A DNA stretch of 39,304 nt, taken from contig CANBXZ010000009.1 in the NCBI GenBank assembly GCA_947373495.1, positions 1 through 39,304 of the forward strand, written 5' to 3'. The position numbers and the translations under genes were made by a program. A model generated the notes under the pieces. The model ran no database searches. It was given only the letters and a program-made list of their open reading frames with translations, and was not told the DNA's origin. Shown here piece after piece: positions 9,461 through 17,183 of the stretch (positions within the stretch are counted from its first letter, which is position 1; each line of letters begins with the position of its first letter). Source of the stretch: Acetobacteraceae bacterium. Lineage in GTDB: Bacteria > Pseudomonadota > Alphaproteobacteria > Acetobacterales > Acetobacteraceae.

Positions 9461-9551
9461 AGCGTGATCGCCTGAGGTAGAATCACCGAAAGGCGTGAAT
9501 CACACGAAAAATCAATAACCTAGAGCGTAGTCAGCGCCGACCACGCTCTAG
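9458..9551. repeat. Structured intergenic element with TAGAGCGTGRTC repeats and terminal hairpin
   Basis: The gap between urtE and hyuA holds three versions of one 12-base motif: TAGAGCGTGATC at 9458, TAGAGCGTAGTC at 9521, and an inverted TAGAGCGTGGTC read from 9550 down to 9539. The last two form a hairpin of 13 bp with one mismatch (9520-9532 against 9539-9551, six-base loop). A second imperfect pairing, GTGATCGCCT against AGGCGTGAATCAC, lies between them. The whole element is bounded by inverted copies, like a REP/MITE-type dispersed repeat. It lies between convergent genes and may end transcription from both sides. Confidence 0.6.
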
Positions 9552-9563
9552 GGACGGGCCACT

Positions 9564-11636
9564 TCAGCGCGTCAGCAGCAGGGCACCGGAGGGCAGCACC
9601 TCGGCGCTCCAGCCCGGCGGCAGCAGCGTGGTGGCGTCCAACTGCACCAGAATGGCCGGGCCGGCCAGCCGCGTGCCGGCCCCCAGCAAGCCGCGCTGAT
9701 AGATCGGCGCCTCTGACGCGCCGCCCGGCAACAGCATGGCTTGCGCGCCGATTTGCGCCGTCGCCGGATCTCCGGCGCCAGGCAGCGGCATGGCCGGCGC
9801 AGGCAGGTGGCCAACCGCCTCCAGGCGCAAGGTCACGATCTCCATGCCCACGCCTTCCAAGGTGAAGCCATACAGCGCCTGGTGCGCGGCGGCGAAGGCG
9901 GCGGCCAGGGCAGCATGGTCCGCAGTGAAGGGCACGGCCAACTCGTGGCCCTGTTCCTCATAGCGCATCAGGGCCATGCGATGGCTGCTGCGATCTGCCG
10001 ACGGTACCGCCTCCGCGCTGAACCAGGCTTCGGCTTCAGCCGCCAAGGTGGCGAAGGCAGCCTCAAGCCCAGCCGGTTTTGCCCGTTCCAGCGGCAGGGC
10101 GATGGTGCGACTGAACTCGGCCTTCAAATCCGCCGCCAACAGGCCCTGCGCGCACAACACCCCGGGTGAGGGCGGCACCAACACCCGCGTCATGCCCAGC
10201 AATTCGGCCAATGCGCAGCCATGCAGCGGCCCGGCGCCACCAAAGGGCACCAGGGCGAAGCCACGCGGGTCGTGGCCGCGCTCCACGCTGACCACGCGAA
10301 TGGCACCGACCATGTTGTTGTCGGCAATGGCCAGGATGCCGCGCGCCGCGGCTTCGAGCGAAAGCCCCAGCGGCGTAGCGATGCGCTGAACCGCGGCGGC
10401 TGCTCGCGAAGGATCCAGCGCCATGCGGCCGCCCAGCAGGCTGGTGGTCAGGTGGCCCAGCACCAGGTGCGCATCGGTAACCGTGGGTTCCTCGCCACCC
10501 CGGCCATAGCAGGCCGGGCCAGGTTCAGCGCCGGCGCTCTGCGGGCCAACGGTCAGCGCGCCGTTGGCGATGCGGGCGATGGAGCCACCACCTGCCCCGA
10601 TCGTCACCATATCCAGCATCGGCAGCGGCAACGGCCAGGGGCCAACCCGCCCGGTCTGGGTCAGGCCAATCTCGCCGCCGGCAATGCAGCAGATGTCCGC
10701 GCTGGTGCCGCCGATATCCACGGTGATGATGTCCGGCACGCCAGCCGCGCGCGCCATGGCCACGGCGCCCACCACACCCGCGGCGGGGCCGGAAAGCGCG
10801 GTCTGCGCCGGCGCCTGGCGAATGGCTGCGGCACCGGCCACGCCACCATTGGATTTCATCAGCAGCAGCGGGGCGGCAACGCCAGCCGAGTCCAACCGCT
10901 CCTCCAGCCGTTGCACATAGGTGGTGACAGCCGGCATCACCGCTGCATTCAGCACCGTGGCCATGCTGCGTTCATATTCACGCACCACCGGCAGCACGTC
11001 GCAGGAAGCGGTGACCGCCAGCTCGGGCGCCACCTGCTGCACAATGGCCTTGGCGCGACGCTCATGCGCTGGGCTGGTGAAACTGTGCAGGAAGCAGATG
11101 GCCAGGGCCTTGGCGCCCGCGGCCACGGCCGCCCGTGCCGCAGCCCGCACCGCTGCTTCGTCGAGCGGCACCAATTCGGCGCCATCCGCGCCGATGCGGC
11201 CAGGAATTTCATGCACCCAGGCCGGCGGCACCGGGCGTTTCGGCTTTACCCAACTCCACAGGTTGTCGCGGCGCGGCAGGTCGGCGCGGCCAATCTCCAG
11301 CACATGGCGGAAGCCATGCGTGGTCAGCATCGCAGTGGGCGCGGTCTTGCCTTCGAGGATCAGGTTGGTGGCCACGGTGGTGCCGTGCAGCACACGGCCC
11401 ACTTCGGCCGCACTGCATCCAGCCTGGGCCAGCGCCAAGGTCACGCCAGTGATGAACGCCTCGGAAGGGTCGCCCGGCGTGCTGGGGGTTTTGGCGGTCC
11501 AGGCTTCGCCAGTCGCGGTATTCTGCAAGGTGATATCGGTGAAGGTACCGCCGATATCGACAGCTACGAGCAGGTCCCGAGCCACGTCCGCGCGTTGTTC
11601 ACGCGCCACGTCCGCGCGTTGTTCACGCGACTGCAT
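9564..11636 (-). CDS. hyuA: Hydantoinase/oxoprolinase subunit A (ATP-dependent)
   Basis: ATP-binding subunit of an ATP-dependent lactamase that opens hydantoin or 5-oxoproline-type rings together with HyuB. The 690-residue protein shows the ASKHA-type phosphate-binding VDIGGTFTDITL near residue 24, GTTVATNLILEGKTA, and a second site ITVDIGGTSADICCI, with GAGGGSIA between. The start at 11636 lies 14 bases inside the hyuB end, indicating coupling. Between the start and the ATPase domain the protein holds an exact eight-residue tandem duplication (REQRADVA twice). The last gene of the dpp-hyu operon. The true ring substrate (hydantoin, oxoproline, acetone-like carboxylation) cannot be decided from sequence alone. 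Confidence 0.9.
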   Translation of the reverse strand: MQSREQRADVAREQRADVARDLLVAVDIGGTFTDITLQNTATGEAWTAKTPSTPGDPSEAFITGVTLALAQAGCSAAEVGRVLHGTTVATNLILEGKTAPTAMLTTHGFRHVLEIGRADLPRRDNLWSWVKPKRPVPPAWVHEIPGRIGADGAELVPLDEAAVRAAARAAVAAGAKALAICFLHSFTSPAHERRAKAIVQQVAPELAVTASCDVLPVVREYERSMATVLNAAVMPAVTTYVQRLEERLDSAGVAAPLLLMKSNGGVAGAAAIRQAPAQTALSGPAAGVVGAVAMARAAGVPDIITVDIGGTSADICCIAGGEIGLTQTGRVGPWPLPLPMLDMVTIGAGGGSIARIANGALTVGPQSAGAEPGPACYGRGGEEPTVTDAHLVLGHLTTSLLGGRMALDPSRAAAAVQRIATPLGLSLEAAARGILAIADNNMVGAIRVVSVERGHDPRGFALVPFGGAGPLHGCALAELLGMTRVLVPPSPGVLCAQGLLAADLKAEFSRTIALPLERAKPAGLEAAFATLAAEAEAWFSAEAVPSADRSSHRMALMRYEEQGHELAVPFTADHAALAAAFAAAHQALYGFTLEGVGMEIVTLRLEAVGHLPAPAMPLPGAGDPATAQIGAQAMLLPGGASEAPIYQRGLLGAGTRLAGPAILVQLDATTLLPPGWSAEVLPSGALLLTR
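11581..11628 (-). repeat. Exact 24-bp tandem duplication in the hyuA 5' end
   Basis: Bases 11581-11604 are repeated exactly at 11605-11628. The unit is a multiple of three, so the frame is kept, and it adds a second REQRADVA just before the ATPase domain. The perfect identity suggests a recent slippage event. Confidence 0.9.
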
Positions 11637-13392
11637 CACGGTACCCCTTGCGATGGAACAGCCCGGCTTCCGGGCGCCGCGCCCGCAACAGGGTGGTGGC
11701 AGCCAGGTCCACGCCACCGGCGCGGACCACCACGCCATAGTCCCGCGCTGCCGCGGCCTCGCTGGTGAAGCCGCCCAGCACGTCGGCCAGCACCAGTTCA
11801 GGGGCGCGGTCGAAGGGGTGGCCCCAGCCGCCGCCACCGCCGGTCTGCAATCGCACCACGTCGCCGCGCTTCAGCACCGTGCCGTCCGAAAGCGGTGGCA
11901 GCAGCCGTTCACCCGGCGTGCCCGGGTTCAGCACGCAGCGGCCAGAACCGCCATTCATGCCGCCGGCTACCCCCCAGGGCGGGTTCTGCACACTGTCGAT
12001 CCGTACCGCCATCTGTGCAGCTTCGGCCAGCACCTCGTATTCCCGCACCACGCCGCAGCCACCGCGGAAGCGCCCAGCCCCGCCGCTGTCCAGATGCATG
12101 GCGTATTCGCGGATCCGCACCGGGTAGCCCAACTCCATGAACTCCACCGGGTAGTTTTCCTGCGCGACGAAATAGACCGCATCGGTGCCATCGGCGAAGG
12201 GCCTGGCGCCATAGCCCACGCCCACGCCATCGGTCATCAGGAAGCGCTTGCCCCCATGTTCACCGCGCATCGCCAGAATGACGTAGGCACTGTGCGCAGC
12301 CGGTGCGTTGCCACCACGCGCCACGGCCACCAGACCGTGCAGTGCCGCCAGCAGGCGCATCATCGTCAACCCACGCAGGCCGAGCGGCGCCGGCGACCTG
12401 GGCCACAGCAGGCTGCCTTCGCGCAGCCTTACCTCGTCGATCGCGCGCGGCCCGCCGGCATTCAGCACCTGGCCGGGTTCGCCTTGCAGGAAGTACAGGC
12501 CCAGCGCCATGCCAGGCACATCGGGGTGCATCAGCAGGTTAACCGGGCCGGGGGCCTGGTCGTCCGTGCCCGTGGCATCAAGGATGAAGCGGTCTTCCGC
12601 CGTGCGGGTCAGTGCCAGGCGCAGCACGAAGGGGCCGTTGCCGTGGCCATCGCTGTCGATGGCATCATTGAAGCAGGTGGTGCCCACCGGGAAGGCGGCG
12701 CATAGCTTGGCGCGAACCGTTGCTTCCGTTCGCGCCAGCAGTTGGGCCAGGGCGTCGGCCAATACCGCGCCCCCGAAGCGGGCGGCGATTTCCTCCACCC
12801 GCTTTTCTCCCAGCCGCACCGCGGCCATCAGCGCCCGCGTGTCGCCCTGGGACTGATTGGGGAAGCGGCTGTTGCGCCAGAAGGCGCGCAACAGGTCGAT
12901 ATTCGTCTCGATCTCCGTCCCGTTGGCGCGCTGCAACCGCACCGGCGGAATGATGATGCCTTCCTGGAAATGGTCGCTGGCATCCGGGCTCAACGACCCA
13001 GGCCGCAGCCCACCGATATCCGAGAAATGCGCCCAGCCCATGACAAAGCCAACGCGAACCTCGCCGAGAAAGACCGGCGCCAGGAACACCTGGTCGTTCG
13101 AATGCGACACCGCACCGCGTGAGCCGTAGCAGTCATTGTACCAATACAGGTCGCCGGGGCGCATCGTCTCCAGCGGAAAGTGCTGCGCCACGGGGCCAAC
13201 GATGTCGCCGAAGATCGGCAGGTCGGAGCCGACCGCCATGGCGCCATCGGCGTCGAAAATCGCGGTGTAGAAATCCTTCTTCTCGCGAATGAAGGCCGAC
13301 ATGGCGGTGCGTTCCAGCAGCGCCTCCATCTCCGCCTGTGCCGCGCGGGCGGCACCACGGATAATCTCCAGTGTCACCGGGTCGCAGGTCAT
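11623..13392 (-). CDS. hyuB: Hydantoinase/oxoprolinase subunit B
   Basis: Catalytic partner of HyuA in ATP-dependent ring opening. The 589-residue protein starts DPVTLEIIRGAARAAQAEME, the standard HyuB opening. It continues with FSAAIFDADG-like YTAIFDADGAMAVGSDLP, the PGDLYWYNDCY region, HSNDQVFLAPVF, GWAHFSDIGG and a C-terminal GGGGGWGHPFDR, all family features. The start at 13392 overlaps the dppF stop (ATGA), so it is translated from the same message as the peptide-transporter genes. The order hyuB before hyuA is the reverse of some operons but common. Substrate unknown; the linked Dpp importer suggests a peptide-derived lactam. Confidence 0.9.
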   Translation of the reverse strand: MTCDPVTLEIIRGAARAAQAEMEALLERTAMSAFIREKKDFYTAIFDADGAMAVGSDLPIFGDIVGPVAQHFPLETMRPGDLYWYNDCYGSRGAVSHSNDQVFLAPVFLGEVRVGFVMGWAHFSDIGGLRPGSLSPDASDHFQEGIIIPPVRLQRANGTEIETNIDLLRAFWRNSRFPNQSQGDTRALMAAVRLGEKRVEEIAARFGGAVLADALAQLLARTEATVRAKLCAAFPVGTTCFNDAIDSDGHGNGPFVLRLALTRTAEDRFILDATGTDDQAPGPVNLLMHPDVPGMALGLYFLQGEPGQVLNAGGPRAIDEVRLREGSLLWPRSPAPLGLRGLTMMRLLAALHGLVAVARGGNAPAAHSAYVILAMRGEHGGKRFLMTDGVGVGYGARPFADGTDAVYFVAQENYPVEFMELGYPVRIREYAMHLDSGGAGRFRGGCGVVREYEVLAEAAQMAVRIDSVQNPPWGVAGGMNGGSGRCVLNPGTPGERLLPPLSDGTVLKRGDVVRLQTGGGGGWGHPFDRAPELVLADVLGGFTSEAAAARDYGVVVRAGGVDLAATTLLRARRPEAGLFHRKGYRDAVA

Positions 13393-14354
13393 GCGGCATC
13401 TCGCCAATGGTGGCAGCAAACGTCGTGGCCCGCGGCCACCGACTGCTTCGTGGGCTCCTCCGCAGCGCAGATGGCATCGGCCAGCGGGCAACGGGGGTGG
13501 AAGCGGCAGCCGGAGGGAATGGCGCGCAGGCTGGGCGGGTCACCGCGCAACCCCGGCACGCTGGCCTGGGCTCCCAGCCGCGGAGCCGCGGCCAGCAGCG
13601 CCCGGGTATAGGGGTGGCGCGGCTGGGCGAACAGTTCCGCCGTTGGCGCCTGCTCCACGATGCGGCCCAGATACATCACCGCCACCTGGTCGCACACCCG
13701 ACGCACCACCGAAAGATCGTGGCTGATGAACAGGTAGGTCAGGCCGAAGCGGTCGCGCAGGTCGCGCAGCAGCCGCAGCACCGCCGCCTGCACCGAAAGG
13801 TCCAGCCCGGCGGTTGGTTCGTCCAGGATCACCAGCTTCGGGCGCAGCAGCAGAATGCGCGCCAGGCCGATGCGGCGTTGCTGGCCGCCGGAAAGCTCAT
13901 GCGGGTAGCGGTCTCCCAAGGCCGGGTCCAGGCCCACGGCGCGCAGGATCTCCGCGATGCGCACCGTGGCCTCGGCCCGGTCCGTGGTGCCCTGGATACG
14001 CAGCCCCTCGGCCAGCGTGGCGCCGACGCGCCACCAGGGATCCAACGCCGCGCCCGGGTCCTGGTGGACATACTGCACCGCGGCGCGCTGGCGGCGGGCC
14101 TGGGCCGGCGAGGCGCCGGAAACCAGCGCGCCTTCCAGCCGGATCTCACCACCGCTTTCGCGTTGCAGCCCCAGCAGCGTGCGGGCCAGCGTGGTCTTGC
14201 CACAGCCACTTTCGCCGACGACGCCAAAGGTCTCCCCGGCGGCAACGCTGAGCGACACGCCATCCACCGCGCGCACCCCGGCGCGGCGCTTCAGCAGGCC
14301 CCGTTCCGCCCCCAGTTCCACCACCAGGTCGCGGGCAGCGATCAGTTCAGCCAA
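13389..14354 (-). CDS. Oligopeptide/dipeptide ABC transporter ATP-binding protein, DppF-like
   Basis: Cytoplasmic ATPase of an Opp/Dpp-type importer, 321 residues. It shows Walker A GESGCGKTT, signature LSGGQQRRIGLARIL, Walker B KLVILDEPTAGLD and H-loop FISHDLSVVRRV. The C-terminal oligopeptide-transporter extension ends in GCRFHPRCPLADAIC, whose cysteines are typical of this subfamily, where several members bind an iron-sulphur cluster. The start overlaps the dppD end by eight bases and the stop overlaps hyuB. It should pair with the DppD-like ATPase. Confidence 0.93.
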   Translation of the reverse strand: MAELIAARDLVVELGAERGLLKRRAGVRAVDGVSLSVAAGETFGVVGESGCGKTTLARTLLGLQRESGGEIRLEGALVSGASPAQARRQRAAVQYVHQDPGAALDPWWRVGATLAEGLRIQGTTDRAEATVRIAEILRAVGLDPALGDRYPHELSGGQQRRIGLARILLLRPKLVILDEPTAGLDLSVQAAVLRLLRDLRDRFGLTYLFISHDLSVVRRVCDQVAVMYLGRIVEQAPTAELFAQPRHPYTRALLAAAPRLGAQASVPGLRGDPPSLRAIPSGCRFHPRCPLADAICAAEEPTKQSVAAGHDVCCHHWRDAA

Positions 14355-15339
14355 GGGCTACCTCCGGCAGCGGGTCGGCGTGAAAGGGGCAGGCCACGCG
14401 GCTGCCGTCGAAGATGCGCAGCGGTTCCGGCACCGCCTGCGAACACACCGGCCGCGCGATGGGACAACGCGGATGGAAGCGGCAGCCCGGCGGCTGCGCC
14501 GTGGCCGCCGGCACGGTGCCGGGAATGCCCACCAGGTCGGTCGCCCGGTCCGGGTGGCAGGCCAGCAGCATGCGGGTATAGGGGTGGCGCGGGTCGGCCA
14601 GCACATTGCCGGTAGGGCCCCAGTCGGCCACCCGCCCGGCATAGAGCACGGCCACATCCTCACACACCGCGGACAGCACGCCGAAATCATGGGTGACGAA
14701 CAGCAGGCCCATGCCGCGTTCCGCTGTCAGCCCGCGCAGCAGGGCAAGAATCTCCAGCTGCGTCGTCACGTCCAGCGCCGTGGTCGGTTCATCAGCCACC
14801 ACCAGGTCCGGGTCGCAGGCCAGCGCGGCGGCGATCAGCAGGCGTTGCCGTTGGCCGCCGCTGAACTGGTGCGGGTACTTGTCCAACGCGTTCTCCGGCT
14901 CTGGCAGTTGCACCGCCTGGAACAGGCTGACCAGCTTGCGCCGATGCTCATCCCGGCTGCCCGACGCGTGGCGGCGCATGCCTTCCAGCAACTGGTCGCC
15001 AGCGCGAAACACCGGATTCAGCGAGAGATAAGGGTCCTGCGGGATGAAGCCGATACGGCCGCGCACCGGCGCCCGCAGGATATCCTGCCCCTGGAACAGC
15101 ACCTGGCCCTGCGGCACCCGCGCGCCCTTGGGCAGGATGCCAAGGATGGCACGCAGCAGGGTGGACTTGCCGCATCCGCTCTCCCCCACGATGCCCAGCG
15201 TGCCGCCGGGCGGCAGGTCGAACGAGACCCCATCCAGAATGCGCGCCAGGCCGCCATCGGTGCGGATATGCACCGCCAGGTCGCGCACGCTCAGCAGGCT
15301 CGGCGCGGCTTCGGGCGAATCGGCCAGCATGTCGCTCAT
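14347..15339 (-). CDS. Oligopeptide/dipeptide ABC transporter ATP-binding protein, DppD-like
   Basis: First ATPase of the Opp/Dpp-type importer, 330 residues. It carries Walker A GESGCGKST, Q-loop IGFIPQDPYLSLNP, signature FSGGQRQRLLIAAAL, Walker B DLVVADEPTTALD and H-loop FVTHDFGVL. The C-terminal GCRFHPRCPIARPVC holds the family cysteines. The open frame extends 131 codons further upstream, but that part is antisense-like filler over dppC. The ATG at 15339 overlaps the dppC stop (ATGA) and gives the expected N-terminus (MSDMLADSPEAAPSLLSVRD). Confidence 0.93.
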   Translation of the reverse strand: MSDMLADSPEAAPSLLSVRDLAVHIRTDGGLARILDGVSFDLPPGGTLGIVGESGCGKSTLLRAILGILPKGARVPQGQVLFQGQDILRAPVRGRIGFIPQDPYLSLNPVFRAGDQLLEGMRRHASGSRDEHRRKLVSLFQAVQLPEPENALDKYPHQFSGGQRQRLLIAAALACDPDLVVADEPTTALDVTTQLEILALLRGLTAERGMGLLFVTHDFGVLSAVCEDVAVLYAGRVADWGPTGNVLADPRHPYTRMLLACHPDRATDLVGIPGTVPAATAQPPGCRFHPRCPIARPVCSQAVPEPLRIFDGSRVACPFHADPLPEVALG

Positions 15340-16169
15340 CTGCGGGACCGCCTGAGCCGTGGGTCGGCCACGTCGCGCAGGCCGTCTCCCAGCAGGTTGA
15401 AACCCAGGACCAACAGCAGAATGGCAAGTCCCGGGAAGGTGGCGAACCACCAGCTTTCCGGCAGGTGCTGCCGCGCCTCGGCTACCGCCAGGCCCCAGTC
15501 CGGGCTGGGCGGCGCGGCGCCGACACCCAGGAAGCCCAGGATGGCGGCGGTGAGGATGGTGAAGCCCATGCCGATGGTGGCGCGCACCAGAATGGCCGGC
15601 GCCGCATTCGGCAACACATGCAGCAGCAGGATGCGCGACGGGCTGGCACCGAGGCCGGCCAGCGCATCCACGAACAGCGCGCCACGCAGCCGCCGGGTTT
15701 CGGCATAGACCGTGCGGGTGAAGAACGGCCAATAGGTCAGCGACAACGCCGCCATCGCCGTGGTCAGCCCCGGTGACATCAACTGCCCCAGCGCCAACGC
15801 CAGGATCAGCTGCGGCACGGCCAGGAAGATGTCGGTGATGCGCATCAGCACATCCGAAACCCAGTTGTCCCGCCAGCCGGCCACCAGCCCCATCGGCACG
15901 CCGATGAGCATGGAGGCGACCACCACCGAAACCGCCACCGCCAGCGCATTGCGCGTGCCCAGGATGACCCGGGAGAAGATGTCCCGGCCGAGATAATCCG
16001 TGCCGAACAGGAACTCCCGGCTTGGTGGTTGCAGGCGTTGCAGCAGGTGGCTCTCGAAGGCGTCTTCCGGGTAGGGCGCCAGCCAGGGGGCGAAGGCCGC
16101 CACCACCACGGCGAACAGCACCAGCAGCAGGCCAAGGGTGGCCACCGGGTCGCGCAGCAACCGCCTCAC
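15336..16169 (-). CDS. Oligopeptide/dipeptide ABC transporter permease, DppC-like
   Basis: Inner-membrane permease of the Opp/Dpp-type importer, 277 residues. A first hydrophobic helix (about 10-30) is followed by FGTDYLGRDIFSRVILGTRNAL, the hallmark of DppC/OppC proteins. Then come five more helices and the EAA loop around DALAGLGASPSRILLLHVLPNA, which contacts the ATPases. Both ends overlap neighbours by four bases (ATGA), so it is tightly coupled with dppB and dppD. Confidence 0.94.
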   Translation of the reverse strand: MRRLLRDPVATLGLLLVLFAVVVAAFAPWLAPYPEDAFESHLLQRLQPPSREFLFGTDYLGRDIFSRVILGTRNALAVAVSVVVASMLIGVPMGLVAGWRDNWVSDVLMRITDIFLAVPQLILALALGQLMSPGLTTAMAALSLTYWPFFTRTVYAETRRLRGALFVDALAGLGASPSRILLLHVLPNAAPAILVRATIGMGFTILTAAILGFLGVGAAPPSPDWGLAVAEARQHLPESWWFATFPGLAILLLVLGFNLLGDGLRDVADPRLRRSRR

Positions 16170-17179
16170 TTCAGTTGCTCCGCCACGCGCGGGTCAACCA
16201 GGGCCTGCACCACGTCCACCAGCACATTCACCACCGCATAGACCACCCCCACCACCAGCGTCACCGCCAGCAGCGCCTTGTAGTCCGCAGCCAGTATCGC
16301 CTGCACCGCATAGGTGCCGAGGCCCGGCCAATCGAAAATCGCCTCCACCGCCACGGCGCCGGAGATCAGCGCCCCGAACAGCAGGCCCACCTGGGTGACG
16401 GTGACCGTGACCGCGTTGCGCAGCACGTAGATCGTGGCCAGCCGGAACGGGCTGTAGCCGGCGGCACGGGCATAGAGCACGAAGTCCTTCTGCAAGGTCT
16501 CCAGCACGCCGGAACGGGTGAAGCGGGCGATGCTGGCCAGCCCGGGCAGGCACAGCGTGACCGCGGGCAACACCAGGTGCTTCAGCGCATTGCCGGCCAT
16601 GTCGAAGCGGCCGGCCAGCAGGCTGTCCAGCAGGAACAGTCCGGAAAACCGTGGCGGATTGCCGAGCGCCACATCCATGCGGCCGCGCAGCGGCAGCAGG
16701 TCCAGTTCCATGCTGAACACCAGTTGCAGCATGATGGCCAGCCAGAAGCCGGCGATGGCGAGGCCACCGACGGAAAGCAGCCGCACGATCTGGTCGACGG
16801 GCCCATTGTGGTCCAGCGCCGCCAACAGGCCCAGCGGCACGCCCAGCACCACGGAAAGCAACAACGCCACGAAGGTGAGTTCCAACGTGGCCGGCAGGCG
16901 GAAGCCGATCTCCTCCACCACCGGCCGGCCGGAGAAGATGGAACTGCCGAGGTCGCCGGTCAGCACCTGCCGCACATGCGTGACCGCCTGCTGCCACAAC
17001 GGCTGGTCCAGGCCGTAGCGGGCCCGGATCTCCGCGATCTGCGCCGGGGTGGCGGCATCCCCGGCCAGCATCGCCGCCGGGTCAGCCGGCACCACCCGCA
17101 CCAGCACGAAGGTCAGCAACACCAGCCCCAGCAGCGCCGGCAGCGCCAGCAGGATGCGTCGCAGAACATAGCGAGCCAC
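16166..17179 (-). CDS. Oligopeptide/dipeptide ABC transporter permease, DppB-like
   Basis: Inner-membrane permease of the Opp/Dpp-type importer, 337 residues. The N-terminus MARYVLRRILLALPALLGL is the usual amphipathic-then-helix start of DppB. The first periplasmic loop carries RARYGLDQPLWQQ and LTGDLGSSIFSGRPV, and the EAA loop reads YARAAGYSPFRLATIYVLRNA. The ATG at 17179 lies four bases after the stop of the binding-protein gene, and the stop overlaps dppC. Complete and typical in length. Confidence 0.94.
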   Translation of the reverse strand: MARYVLRRILLALPALLGLVLLTFVLVRVVPADPAAMLAGDAATPAQIAEIRARYGLDQPLWQQAVTHVRQVLTGDLGSSIFSGRPVVEEIGFRLPATLELTFVALLLSVVLGVPLGLLAALDHNGPVDQIVRLLSVGGLAIAGFWLAIMLQLVFSMELDLLPLRGRMDVALGNPPRFSGLFLLDSLLAGRFDMAGNALKHLVLPAVTLCLPGLASIARFTRSGVLETLQKDFVLYARAAGYSPFRLATIYVLRNAVTVTVTQVGLLFGALISGAVAVEAIFDWPGLGTYAVQAILAADYKALLAVTLVVGVVYAVVNVLVDVVQALVDPRVAEQLK

Positions 17180-17183
17180 GCCG

